Shown: positions 12,252 to 26,900 of the stretch, one piece after another | Numbering within the stretch: the first letter of the stretch is position 1 | Layout of the letters: each line of letters opens with the position of its first letter | Assembly: GCA_040954595.2 (NCBI GenBank) | Contig: CM082576.2 | Location: 1,922,001-1,986,000, forward strand | Length of the DNA: 64,000 bases | Direction: 5' to 3' | DNA from: Balanoglossus misakiensis | Taxonomy: Eukaryota; Hemichordata | The notes under the pieces: model-generated | Seen by the model: the letters and a program-made list of their open reading frames with translations, nothing else | Databases searched by the model: none | What the model was told of the DNA's origin: nothing | Position numbers and translations under genes: made by a program

Positions 12252-13036
12252 AAGTCATGATAATCACAGAAAAATTCGAGTGACGTACATATTGCAGCGC
12301 TGGAGGCTGCGTGTCAAGACAAAAAATTCTCGTTCCTCTCTTCTGGGCTTCCGACTCAATTATCGTTCATTTCTCGGTTCTAATCGACTCTAATCGATTA
12401 GCTTATCGTGATCAAGTCACCAAGCACTGTAGTTTCAATTCGCTTTAAGCTTTCGCTCTGAGTGAGTTTCCATGTCAATTAGAATTTTAAAAGTCGCATT
12501 ACTGTTTCATTTTACCGTACCGTAACCGTCCTTGGGTGGCCAAGATTTACACCAGAAGGAATTGCAAGAAAAAAACACGAGGCCAAGTAAAAATTGATTC
12601 TAAATAACTGATATGTCTGTCCGTAAAAGTGTCTCTCTTTGATATCAGTTTTTTTCTGAATGTATATAGAATGTGCTCTTCAGCAAAACATGATAAAATT
12701 TCAAGACTGATTTTCGAGGTGTATACTACTATCTGACGCATGCGCGATTCACTGCAGTGTCGCTTTAAAAATTAAAACGAAGCAGTTCAGACAAATGTCG
12801 GTTGATTAAATTTTATACCACCAGCTGTAGTGGGATTAAACTAAACTTTTTACAAAATATAACATTATTTTTAAATTTTGTTCGTCTTATCGAGGAAATA
12901 TATATGCAGTTGTAGAATGTGGATAGGTTAACATGTATCTAATATTTCCATTTAATGCATGCTTTATAGGCGCATGAAGTTGTTGACAGAAAGAAAGAAT
13001 AAATAAATAAAAATAAGCTAGCAGAAAGAAGTTAAT

Positions 13037-13285
13037 GGATAAATATTGACCAAAAACTAACAACTCCTTGTCCTAAATGACCACTGATGTAAAGGTGAAG
13101 TGGTTCTTGGGTTATCGCGGCGAAAATTATGACCAAACAAGGAGTTGTATGCCCAAACTCTGGATAAATATTGACCAAAACCTGCACAGTAGCTCCTTGG
13201 CCCCGAAGTGACCTCTGGGGGAAAACTTCAAGTGTCTGGGTCAACTGAAGTGGTTCTTGAGTTATCGTCCATGCGAGTATTTGAT
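13037..13285. repeat. Diverged tandem pair, about 125 bp period
   Basis: Two copies start GGATAAATATTGACCAAAA (13037 and 13162), each followed by a CTCCTTG block and a later GAAGTGGTTCTTGGGTTATCG-like block (about 13091 and 13247). The second copy has an insertion. The open frame on the minus strand here follows from the repeat and is not a gene. Confidence 0.6.
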
Positions 13286-14201
13286 GATCACTGCTGCTGC
13301 GGCGGCAGAGCTCAAAACATATTGTGCCCTTCCTCTTTTCAAGGATACTGCGATTTAAATCTTGCACCACGTTGACTCATTAGTATAACCGAGATTTTCG
13401 ATCCAGGAAAGGGCGAAAGGCAAGGTCGAAACACTGAATACAGTGAAGTCTGAGAGTCTGGTACATTTATCCCAAAGAGAACAACTTTTTACTCTGTTTC
13501 TATTGATCTGACCGACCCAAACCCGACATGGAAATAAACAAAAAATAGTTTTAGCTGGATGTCGATATGTAAACTTTATTTAAGCAAGAAAAATCTTTGA
13601 TATTTAACCAAACACATGAGCTAAAATGAATAACAAGCATCTGGCTTCAAATGTCTCTGATTTTAAAAATTGATACCTTTCGAAGTTTCATATTTAATAC
13701 CGTAACGTCATATTTCCTTTCTACTTCCGTCACTGACTTTTACTTCATCCTGTCGGTTTTACGAACATTGGTGAAAAACAACCTAGAATTATCTCTCCTT
13801 CGGGCATCTTCTCAGTGACATGTCAAACCAATGCTATTATAATGTAGGTGTACATGCAAAGCTTGGTGATTTACATGTACTTAACATTTAACTAAGTTTT
13901 GTGCAATGATGGCGACTGATTCGATCGGATCATGCCAGAACAATCGTGTACGATAAGATTCGTTAGTTTCCACGGATGACATCCAGTGCAAAAAAGTTCT
14001 GTTTTACTTTTAGTTTATGCAGCATCTTCAATCGTAAACAGCGCCCCCAACTCAACGATGAGAATTAATGGTCGAGGATGATTCACTATTGAATGCGTAT
14101 CCTTTAAAGAATCCAGTCACTCACTTCCTTGTTGAATATCTGTATAACTATACATCAAAAATGGCACTCTTTCACACAACTTTTATGTGGAGACCAAAAT
14201 C

Positions 14202-14207
14202 TTTATT
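14202..14207 (-). other. Candidate poly(A) signal for SIPA1L
   Basis: AATAAA on the minus strand about 0.7 kb after the SIPA1L stop. Another AATAAA lies at 13575-13580. The AT-rich stretch 13.5-14.9 kb has no other coding signal and is best read as the 3' UTR and downstream sequence. Confidence 0.35.
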
Positions 14208-14918
14208 GATTCATACCCGCTGACCAATCTTAGTTCACAGTCAACACTCTCACAGACTCTCTGCCTCTATGAAATACGAACAAACTCATTGATCCTAGTT
14301 TCTTGTATCAAAACAATGTGAACTTTCAAATGTACTTTGAATAGGAATTTCAAGTTTTGACAAGTTGAAATTTTGAATATCAATCTTAAATAAGACACTT
14401 TGTACACTTCAAAATTAGATATAAATAGCATTATAATAGGTTTTTTTCAAATCATAACAAACTTTAAGTAATAATTTCCTATGCAAAGCTTGTATATTAA
14501 ATACACATGCAACAAGTACGTTTTTGTTGTAAACCACAGATGTCCAAATTCTTTGATACATTTTAAATAATTAGATCAATTTGAAGTTATCTACATATGG
14601 AGGAATTTGAAACAAAAAAAGTTTTCAAATCTTCTTTACAACAGGAAACTGGAAGAATAACTGTAAACGTGAAATTAAAATTTGAATGCAGAATGATACA
14701 TTTTGATTTGGGGAGATATAATACTTAAGTCCATTTACTGCACTGTACAATGGTACATTCATCAGATGTACACTTGGATACACTTGTTCTACAAGTGCAT
14801 GTCAAAAAGGAAATTGAGGGAAAAATGACTTATGACTGTTTTTCTACTTTCTATAAAAATAAACTAAGTATATGACCTGCACATGTACAAATTTTTTTCT
14901 TGTTTTTGACTTGTTTAA

Positions 14919-17900
14919 CTATTGCCTGTCAATGGTGTTGAAAAACCATTCAGTAAATTTGCGAAGTTGAGCTGCAGCTGTTTGCGATTCATCTTGAAGT
15001 CTGACGTTGTCCTCTTTCAATTGATCCACTTGTGCTTCAAGCGCTTTGCGTTCGTTTCTCTCCTGAAATGCAACAACAGTTGACATTAGAAATTTTAAAG
15101 TATTTTGCATTTGGCATACAGAAATTGGCTAATCAGTCATTTTTGATTTCCTCAACTGTGAACTGTTGAAGTTCAATTGCAGAGATACCTACCTTTGAAA
15201 GCTGCCTGGTCAGATGTAATAATTGCATTCGAAGATCGCTTTCAGAAAACTCTGCTTCTTTTTCTTCTCCACCGCTACAGAGAAATAATCAAAACGAAAT
15301 TATGAGCAACTTATGGAAGGCACACAAAAACAATTTCAAAAGCATGTCCTAAATACAACAGTGGCCACTAATGGTTGCTTTGTGGCTCAGAAGCATTCCT
15401 GTTGATCCAAACTATAATTGAATATCTGTTAGAGTAACAATTGCATACCTTCTGATTTTTCTTGATGGTCCATTGTACTGTTCTGGACTACTGGACAGGT
15501 CAAAGTCTGGCATTGTGTCCGCAATTTCATCCAGTGTACCCACAGATGCTGATTTAATGCTCTGCATATCCAAACCTAAATCAAATAAAATATCTTTTAG
15601 TGGACACCTTAAGTGAAAAATACTACCGGTACACGTAATACATCCAATTACATCTCTAAGATTCAGTGTAGTTTTTCAAGCATGCAGATAACACCAAGGA
15701 CAACCACCATGACTGTACCACCATATTGCAACAAACTTTGTGGTCTCAAATTTTGACAGAAAGTGGTGTGTTTCTCACCTTCAAAGCTTTTAGCTGTTTC
15801 AACCAGACTTGACCATTCCAAGCCTGATCCTTGGTCCGGTAGTGGAAAGATTGATCCTCCAGTATTACCACTGACCACTGTCTTGTCTACATTTCTCTCT
15901 TTCCTTTCTGCTGTGTGACAGAGAGTAAAACATTAGTCCCACGTGAATATCATTTTGTTACTGAAAATACCTGTCTCTTTACTTTGATAGTTGTATTCAA
16001 GAATTACACCTGCATACATGTAACATTATCATCATCATTATCATCATCATCATCATCAGGATGGGAACTTCATAAGTTTAATTACACAACACCATGGCAA
16101 TTTGTTGCTATTCTAATATTATATTTATTCATAACTACTGGAAAATGGTGGAATTTCTGAAAAGTGTATCTGTGTAGTCCCTCACCAGCAATATTTGTTG
16201 TTTCAGCAATCATTCTTGAAGGAAAGGTTGATTTTTGAGTACTGGTGAAAACAAGGTTGTCAGTAATATCCAGGGTTGGGTCACGTCTTGGTTTTCTTGT
16301 GGTGCCACCTCCAGAAAGACTTTCATCTGATAGTGTGCGTTGCAGTGTTAGCCTGCTGTACGCTGGCAGGCTTGGAGACAATGTACCAGTTCTTCTTGGC
16401 TATAGAGACATAAAAACAAAAGAAATTTCTTTGACGACATCAAAATACACACAAGCAAAACAAATATACAACTTAGTTTTGATTGCCTGTCACATTTGAC
16501 TTTGATCAGTGCTCAAAAAAACAAAAGCGAAAAACTGCCTCAATAACTTACAGCAAATAAGAAACAACTTGCACAAATTCAAAGGCAAAAGACCTCACAA
16601 TTATATGCTACATGTACCACACTGCAAATCAAGGATTACTGTCAGTGACATTTTAGCCTAAATACCGGATTCATTGCTGAGAAGACAAAATTGCCCCTTC
16701 CATTAACCACTGCTCTCGTTATATTTGTTGTAACTAACAGAGATGGAAAGTAATGGATCATCTTTTGTATGTACAAGCTTATCATCAAATATTCAGACCT
16801 TCAGTATGATTACATGTAAGAGCTTACGACTGAATATTTAGCTAAGAAGAAAATACTGCACTGAATCTAATCTGTACTTGAAGGTCTAACATTTATTTGG
16901 CATAAGTATTTTACAGTTGAGCTGAAAATCATCGGATGGTAAAGGTTAATGCATTATTATGAGCCCAATAATGAAGACAGCATGTGATAAAAACACTTTT
17001 ATGAACAACTTTGTCATTCAATCCATGGATAAAGAAAAAACATCATAAAATATTGAATGTTTACATTTGATTAAAGGTCAAAGAGAATATCAATGAAAAC
17101 AGCTCAACGTGAATGGATAAAGATGTAGTATTGAAGAGAACTTCAAGTCTTATAGCAGAAGATATTGCATCATTTTAATCATTTATTCCAGCTTTCTTTC
17201 AAGAATGATAAAATAAATATATTTAAGTATACTAGAAGTTCAGCCTGAAAACCCAAATCTAGTGCTTGGGGACAGAACCCAAGGTGAATGGGAACAAAGC
17301 CTCTTATCTTTTTTGCATTAAATCCATGTAAAGGGCAAAACAGCAGTTCTGCAGAAAAATAACTTGCAGTTTCCTGAAACCCTTTCAGATACAAAAGTGA
17401 AACTTATGCCATCAATGAAAGTAGGTTGGTTTCAAGAATTAATTTCTTTGTGATTCTAACCGTCACACAAGACATTTTGCAAGGGGGGAAATTCAAGGAT
17501 TTCAAAAACAAGCATCTCAAAACAGTCTGCATGACTTGTGCTACATGTCCATTACTATAATCACATTGGTAAAGCCAGCCTTTGTTAACTCACTGATTTC
17601 ATTCTGACTATATAGATATCACCATTATATATTGCGGTCCCCTATTGATCATGTGTCATACCACTTTTCTCTGTAATTTCACCAAAAAATAGACAATAGA
17701 TGCCTAAAAACATGCAAAAATACTGAATTGTGCAATTTATATAAAAATATAAAATATATTCAAAAAAAAAAAAGAATTTAACAAAACAACTCACTAGATT
17801 TGTCAGTCTACAATGTCAAGATCAACAGATCCCTAGTTTAAATAGATGACAAAACAGCACACTGATAGCTTTGTATTAGTTATTAGTTGCCAAAGCAGAG

Positions 17901-20900
17901 GGTCACGTTACCATGGGGTTTTTGTTTTTACTATTTACATTTTTTTTTCTTTGTTTTGTTTGTTTTTGTTTCTTAGCTTTTCATTTGATTTCCCAGGCAG
18001 TGATGAGACTGTTGATTCATGCATGGATTTGGCGCGACAAGAGGCTGCAGTGCAAAGATCTCCATGCAACTACAGCCTGATGCGAAATCGTGGAAACGGT
18101 ATTTACCCAATGGCGAGGGAAGCCTGGAAAAGTGTCCTGAAATAAGCTGAACTGCCTAGGTTGCCAGAGTTGGTATCTAATCTTGACCTTGCCACGTCTG
18201 CTCTGATATTTAAGCTGACCATGACTCATAACCCTGGTCTGCCAGTGCCAGACACTGGGGAACCCGGGGAAACAGGCCCGAAACAAGTTGGCCTGTCTGT
18301 GCCTGCGACGTCTATGAAGAGAGTTCATAATATTCACCTGTGAGACTGGCTTGACTTCCATCTCTGTGATGTCTGGAGTGATCAATTTCAGCAGGTCTTC
18401 CTTGACAGTGCTGGTCTGTGCTCGTTGCTGTTTGTGAGCAGATCTTGGAGTTGCCCCTGGTCGTAGTCGGCTTGTCAGGGACTCACTGGATGAGACGCGA
18501 CTGTAACAGACACCATGCCAAAAACATACACTTACACTTCACAGTACAATAAAGACAAATGATGCAAAAGAACTGCCCAAGTCAACAAATATGGGCCTTT
18601 AAATAGTGAATATCATAACAGTGTTCTCACTTACCCTGATAGAGGACTATCAGTATCCCGACTTGACGTTCTCTTCTTCATAACGTCCCTGATCTCTGGA
18701 CTTGCGGCATGTAGCTTCCTTCGTGCTAACTGCGGACTTCTTGTCAAAGAATGCACTTGACTGTGGTAACCCTGTCTGGACCTGTTTGAAGTTGAACTGC
18801 CAGAATGCGTGGATGTATCGCTCAGATTAGTCAAGCTGGCCAGGGGTCTGTCAAAGGCACTGTTTTCCGACTGGATGGGCAGTGGCTGCTTGGCATCCAA
18901 ATCCCGATCTCTGGGTGGATACGTCTTGTGAAGGTACGAGGTGGTGGCCACTTTATGATTGGACTGCATCAAGTTGTCGACACTTGTGTAAGTGTGTCTA
19001 TCACTGGGAGGTCTCTCAGGAACATCAGAGTTACTGTAACTGCTTGGGATGCTGTCGTAGGTGTCGTGAGAAATGGTATCATGAGAGACGGTGTCATGAG
19101 AGATGTTGTCGTAACCAGTGTCTGTTGAACCTTCTTTGGGTGGATCGTCATGGGTAAAGCTGCCATCATGAAGTTCATCACCAGTGTCGTACCATTTGTC
19201 ATCACTTGCTCCAGTGCTGTTGCTTGTACTGGTACTTGTCAGAGATGTGTCCCCACTAGACACAGACATACTCGTAGCATGCTGTAAGAAAACCACAGTG
19301 TTTAGTAACGGTATTCTAGGCCAGCAAACATGTAACCTACTAACACACATACCAATAATTATATCATATATCAGATTTGTTGAGTTTGCATTTGTGGCTG
19401 TAAGACTCAATGCTTCATGGTACTTACTCTTACTGGAGTGCGTTTTTCAGCTTCAGCAAAAGCAGACGCAGCACTGCAACTCAGAGGCAGTCGACTCATG
19501 GCATTGGTCTGTTTGGCATCATGATATGCTGCTCGGTTCACAAATTGTGGGTCTTGCAGTCCGTGCCTGTTTGCATAGGCTTGCATATTCTGGACATGTC
19601 TTTGGTTTTTGCTGTTTCTGCCACTTTGTCTTTCATGGGACTCTCGCGCAAACTGCACATCAAGTTCTCGAGGCGCTTTGCCTGTATCCTGGACTGATCC
19701 GTGATCCCCATCATGGTGAGTCCGGTGTGATCTCTCACTGGACGTTTGCCGGTGTTTTCCCCGGTAGCTAGAGTCTGACTTTGCTCTCTCCTCCCTCCTC
19801 TTATCCTCTTCTTCTGCATTGAATTTCTGCTCCAGCTTGGCAACGACTGCCCTGACTTCATTGTATGAGGGAGGCAGGTTGTCCCTCTTTGAGGCTGAAT
19901 AGTCCGGAGGTGGTCTGTGTTTTCTGTCACTTCTTGGAGGGGTCAACTTACTGCCAGTCAGAATGGAGGCAGGAGAACTTGATGCTCTACTGTGTGGACT
20001 GACATCTGGAAACAAAAACAGCAAAAAGAAATTGTATTTTAATACACTGAACTATGTTGGATTGATACAAATACATCGAGAATACATTCAAATGTGTGTT
20101 CAGGTTTCCAAATGGATGACAAATGCAGGTCTTCACATTGGACAGCTATCATAACTTTTATCATTCATGTAACAATTTTCTACTCAGATCCCCTCAAGCA
20201 CCAAACTCAACTACGTACAGGTGCATGTAGCCCATAAGTAGCTCTTTCCAAAGTACCAGCTTGTAGTTATGAGTGTTCCCAAAGTGCCAGTGCTGAGTTG
20301 GGATTGCCATGAAGTAGGTAGGATTTGAAAGTGCAAAAAACGTGACAGCCCCCATTTTTGTAGCTTTAAGCGGTCACACATTTTCCATCAAGACAGCCTG
20401 CAGTTTATGCTGTACTTGTTACGGTTCAGAAGACATTACGTCAGCAATAAGCTCAGTCAATTAGCTCTTTCTTGTTTGTCTAAACTAACCAAGCAGCAAA
20501 ATGTCATAGGTGAGTGCCAAGTATTGAGGGAGGGGGGGGGAGAGAAGGAGGGGGAAGGGCTGACAAAAAGCAACTTCTCTCAGTTCCACGGGCTCCCACG
20601 GCACACAGATGTCAAAACTAGGTCAGCAAAGGTTTCCTCAATTCACTAATATGCATGATTCTTGCTTGTTGCATGGGTAATTGAGATTTCAGACAAATGA
20701 TAAGATTCCATATCAGATAAAAGTAATCACACGCTACACCACATCCCACAGGTTGTAACTATCTTCATCTGAAACTATATTGCTACCTTGGGGACTAGGT
20801 CAAATACAGGACACGGTATATTTTATCTCATCATAGTCAGACATTGACCCATCTCTCTTCTCTCTCAGAAATCAACAAGAAACCTAATAGACACTGTTTT

Positions 20901-23900
20901 TTCTATCATTTTATTTTAATATGATGCTATCTGCCACGATCTGGGGTACATGAAAGTGAAACCACACTTTTCCATTTCTGTAACACACACCGATGAACAG
21001 CACCGTGAAGGTGTGAGCTCAATATCATAACTGTCTCAAATAACTTGACAAAGGTTGTAGCATAAAAACCTTTAAAAGCATATGCCAGGGCTAGAAGGCA
21101 GAATAAGATACTGAGTAGTATGTATCAGTTTGGGATCACTTGATTGTCATGGAAATAGCAGCATCTTGGGAACTATTGCCGCTCTCAAAGACATGCTTCA
21201 TTTGTTTCAGATGTCATTGGAGACTCCTTATCTGCAAAGCTGCAACATCAGATCTCTCTCCCTTGCCGCGTTCCGTGGTCAAAGACATGATGAATGGCCT
21301 TCAACAGACACAGAATTTTAAATATCATGGCATCTTGATTGAAGAGGATGCACTTAAAATTATGGATTATTATGCAGGAAAGGGGAGTAGGGAATTCGAT
21401 CGCAGTTAGGTGTGGTGGTTTTATAGTTATCAGCTTCCAGATCAGGTATTCACTTTTTGTCTCAGGTAACTCAGCCAAAATCAAGTTTACAGTTTAAGTG
21501 TTTTGAAGAAATATATGCCGAGACTATAAATCAATCCAGATTTCAGTTGTGGGGTGAATTTCTAGAATGACATGAACGTGCAGCAGTTTCCCAACAGAGC
21601 AAGCTTGAAACGTGATGATTGTCTACCCGGAGGCAGAAATCTTACACAGGAAATGAAATGTGATACCAGGCAGGTGAGCAGGTGATAAGATTTGTCACAA
21701 AGGCAATATATATCACTTGACCTTTGACCATTCTCAAGATGAGCACCTGAGGACTTCAATGATACGAAGGTGACATGTTGCACACGACAGTATGCCTTTC
21801 ACACATCACAGATGATTGAATCTCAGAATTATTTTCTTCCAGGCAACTATACAACTCAAATATCATTGGGACTGTATTGTATTAAAGGCAGTCATCATTT
21901 GCCATGTCTTCATCTCTCCCAAGTTCTGGTTTCCAAAAGCACCTTTCCATTGTGTAATGGATGGTTATCATATGTACATACTTCTCTCTTTCAACATAGG
22001 TTGATTACTGTCACATTTTGTGCATGTGACCTTTTGCTTTCAGAGGTCCCCAAAGCAATAGTATTGTCTCCTTCAAGCTGAGAAATGTGTCCCTTTAAAA
22101 AGTTTACAACTTTCTTCCTGGCCAAGACAATTTCGAAATCCCCACTGCTACACATTCAGGAATTGTCTCATCATTTAAAGACTGACAACACTAATCTCAT
22201 AATGCTGCAGTTAATGAAAAACAAAGCTCCAGTACAGTGGGACCTTCATGATATAAAGTGTACACTTTTCTGGACAAGAATTCAATTGAACACTGGGGAA
22301 CTCAAAACTGGACTCTTATTCTTTCTAGTCATCACCCTTCTGTGGCGATGGATTATCATGTCATAATTGTCTGATTACACGAGATAAAAATGCCAGCTGA
22401 ATAACAATGACCAAAGAACAGGCAGAAATACTCTTACCCCTTTCGGTGATGTACGGTGTTGCTGGTTGAAGCTTTGACACTTTACTGCCCTGACTTCGAT
22501 GGGCAATTTCCAGTGGCAGATAATTGCCCAGACTTCCAGTCAACTCCACAGTTGGCACTCCCCTGGAAATGAAAACAGACATCTTTCATGTCAGTTTGTT
22601 CTGAATACCATTTTTTATATATGGTAAATCACACCAAGTCCACTGAGTGGCAATAAACATTGCCATTATGCTCATGGCTTGCTTTGTGAGTAAAGTACCT
22701 TTAACAATTTCTAATAATGATGAAGACAATAATGAAGACAAATGACATACCTCCTAGGAGTTCCATCTTCGTGAGGTGGAATGATGACAACTTTGACGGT
22801 CATCGATGTCCTTAACAAGTCTATCATCTGATCATGGGTCAGAGTACACACTGCTACCTTACAGATCTGTCAGTAGACAGGAAAATAATCAGTGATGACT
22901 ATTATAACTCTGATGACATTCAAAATGTGGCAGTCAAATTTTGAACTGTTAAAAATGATGTGCATGTACATCCTTGTTGAGGCATACCAAATGAAATTCA
23001 CTACCAGATGGAATGCTACTAGCAATGAGGGGAACCTGTAGTGTTTGTCCATAAAATGTGAGGTATGATACAAAGTGAAAAGTATTACGTACTTCAACTA
23101 GTCTGCTTCCTTTTCTGAGACCAGCTTGCCAGGCAAATCCATACTGTTCAACTTCAGCCACCAATCCCTGGTAGTGTACATGAAACCCCAGCTGTCCAAG
23201 TCCATTTCTTCTCAGGGTGATCTCATTTGTCTGTGGATGTTAAAACATTTGTATGTATGATTATGATATTACATGAAAATCACTAATACTCTTTAACCCC
23301 ATCACTAACAATACCAGTCATAGTTTTCATCCATATGATATCCTGATAAGATAACATCAGTTCACATGGCATACCCCAACCAAAAGAAAGCATACAATAT
23401 TTTAGACTTAGTGGGGGAGGCAAGTATCCTGGAAATAAATACCCTGGAGGAAACTATCCTAGAACTACCCCAATGGCAAAAGGTAGCCTCTCACTCAGCT
23501 ACTTCCCTGACAATGAAATTCACTTTGTTATGGGCAGGTGTTAAGTTGAATTTATTACCTCGCATCCATCAGTTACTAAATCCAATCTATTGACAACAGC
23601 TTGTACTTCGTCCATGTCATTATCAGCACAGTATACCACAAGACATTCACCTTCATTGTAGTACAGTTTGATACTGTAGGGGAAAAAGCAAAAGAAGGCA
23701 ATAACCACATCTGTTAGTGGGTTTATGATACGTATTTATGAGAACAAAGACCCTGAACTCCACACACACTATGGCACAGAAACACAATATAACCCAAACA
23801 ATTTGTTTGCATATTTCCATCACACACACAAACTACATCTGTAGATAAACTAGGTGACAATGATAAGACTAAATACCTGTTCTGGTTTGATGTCCAGCCA

Positions 23901-26900
23901 ATGATTGATTTACTTGGCACACTGAAGATAGGTTCTTGTTCTTCATCCTCAATAAGTACCACAGATTCAGCTGATATACCGAGGCTAGCATCTATCCGGT
24001 CACCCAGGTTGGAATCTGCAACCTGTCAATATATAAATACAGCACATTTTGAGTTTGTTCCTGCTAGAAAACTGACTTTGATAGGGTATTATCGGTAAAG
24101 TACAGGTACAATAATACTGTTTATGTTCAGCACAGATGTAGATTTATCAGCAACATAATATTGAATCAGCTAGGAAATTTTTTAGAAAAACATTTCATCT
24201 AAGCATGACCTTTTGATCTTTTTTACCTGAATTTTCCAAACAATGGCCCCCTTTGTGATATTTTCTGGTACGACTTTGGGAGGGTTCTTCTCTTTCTTCT
24301 TGTCCCAAAGAATAAATTTTCCAAACTTGGCACCAGTGTCAATGGTGGCATTACTGACAGAATTATTTGCAAGGTCTCGAAGGTACTCTTGTCTCGTCCT
24401 TACTGCCATTGTCACAAACTTTTCAGATCTATGGACAGCATTCTCTGCATTTATAACTGTGAGAGGAAAAAATGTAAATCTTAGCAACAGAACATCTTGA
24501 AATAAAAAGAATATTAGCATAGATATACAATTGTTTGATATTTCCAAACAAAACATATTTTATCATTTATGAGACGTTTTATCCACATAAATGTACACAT
24601 TTCAGACTGCCCTCTACAGGTTGTATGCAAGCACTGCATTGAGAAAAAGTACAGTTGGACTCCAGGGGGCTCCCCACGTAAATATTACTGCAGAGATGCA
24701 TTACTGGGAAGAGCAACACTTACTTTTAGCTAAAACAAAATCTGTAAATATTTTTGATTTTTGGAAAGTGGGAGGCTCTGGCAGTGGTGGTCCAAAAGAG
24801 GGAACATCCTTTGACCTGCTGACAGCAACACTGCAACAAAGTAAGAATGCAATGGTTACAAACTTACATTATAGTTTCATTTTTTTAAATTCATTCTTAG
24901 ATCAAGCATATGTTCTCAATTGAAGGGCAGTTTTCACCATTTCACAGTACATGTATAATGTAATGTTGGACATAAGATCCTGCCTCCAAGCGAAGGTACC
25001 AGTACTCATTCATTATCAATTTACTCACCTGTAGTGAAGGTTGTCAGTATTGGGATGATGAGCTTGTACTAAGATGAAAACGTGCTGGAAATGTGAGCGA
25101 ATAGTCTTGGGTGTGAAAGGAGCAGCTCCTTCTTCTTGGAAGACAATTGTTACAATATCATTTCCTATGTGGCGTTTACGCAGCAGCTGACAATAAAGAC
25201 AATTTGGGCATTAGACATTGTTTGCATTCACTGGAAGATTCAGGGAGTTTAGTATATCATCTGCATTGACAGAGTAGTTTATCAGGAATGAAGTACTTCA
25301 CAAATGTTTGGTGCTGTACTGAATCACTGAATGAATACAATTTCACATACCTGTTGTTTGTTATTTGGTGTGTATGGCAGCATTGTGGAGACATGGAACA
25401 TTATTTCATTGTTCTGGTAGGTTGTATACAAGGAGTGCGTACCTGTTGAATCAGCTGAATAATAAAAGGTACAAATTTGGGTCAATTTATTCCGTCAAAA
25501 TCTATTTCAAAAGTTTAGAAAACAGAAGTAAGACTTTACATGTTTATCACGGGCAAATAGAAATTACATTTTAACTTTTCACTGAGATCAAATTATACAG
25601 AGAGTGAAAGCACAGTTCCCTTTTCTATCTAAATAAAGTTCTTACATTTGTTATCAAGTTGTGCTCTGTATTTATCAAATCCTTGCAGTCTCACAGTCTC
25701 GCCAAGACATTTCAGGAATTCTTCAAAAGCAGGCCCAGCATGTTCTACAAGATGTAAAAAATTTGAACAGCATGTATTAATTCCTATGTTTAAAACACTC
25801 GTTCACAAATGATCTTCACTACAGCGCCCCCTAAAGACACTTTGTACTAATTCCTTTGTTGGACTTGTATACTTTCATATATACAGTAATTGTTTGCGCG
25901 TACTCGAACTCAGGGGGAAGACTCACCATTATTATACATTTCTTCTTCTGTACTCTGTCCAGCCTTACAATACATTACACCAACTTTGTATTTATTATTT
26001 ATCTATCAGGACAAAAAATAATCAAGTTTATGATTATGTCTGTGTTCATAACCATAGATGTGCAGTCTCCTCCATTAGGTGTCAGACTGCAGATTACTGG
26101 TTATTCCACCCAAGCATATGATGAAAGACTTCAAGTCTCTAAAAGCTTATGCAGCATGCTGCAAAGCTGAACCCAAAAGTTATCAAACTCCAGTTTCACT
26201 TGCTTTCAAGCAGTCAACCTGACAACTACAGATGAACATTTGACGTGTTACAGAGCTCCAGGATTAAGATATCATCGCCTGACAGATCAACGAGGTGAGG
26301 GGGCATATCAGCATAGGGACCGACTACTCACCCCTTGTTCATCCAGCTTCATCAACTGTTCCTGAACTTTGTCAGCACTGACAGCGAGACGCAGACATGA
26401 CAACTGAAGCTCCGGGGCAATATACTCCAAAACATCTCTGAGCGGAAGTCCTCTGGAGGTGCTGTGTTTGGCGGAAGATGGAATGGCTTCTTCCAGGATG
26501 GAGCCCCTCAAGGTTGTCAGCTAAATATTGGAAGCAAGAATCATGTATCACAGGTACAATCAGGGTGGGGGAGGGGGGGGGGGACCACAGGTTATTTACC
26601 AGACGTTTATTTCTGAAAATCAATCCTAAGCTTGACACACAATGTGATTCACACAAAAAAACAACAGCATTATAGTGGAAGTCCAACCTGAAAACACTAA
26701 ATATTCAAATCCTTGTACAACAGAATTGCAGACATATCATTTCCAATGTCTGATCCAACTCCCTCGATACAGCAGATCTGTCACAACAAAACTGCATGCT
26801 CTGAAACCCCACAAAAAATTCAAAAAATTTGCCTTTTGTCAGTAAGAAAAGAAGCCCAGGAATGTCTTCCCCTACAACGACAAACAATGGTAGCAACAAA

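Larger units (their letters stand above)
8826..13036. other. Intergenic between the secreted-protein gene and SIPA1L
   Basis: Contains the GATA and ACAAC microsatellites, a G run, and an X-box-like palindrome at 12237-12251. Open frames are short, isolated and show no domain. No gene is called. Confidence 0.5.

Noticed and set aside
19184-19771. 195-codon open frame on the plus strand
   Set aside because: It spans two SIPA1L exons and the intron between them in antisense; the minus-strand exons explain the openness.
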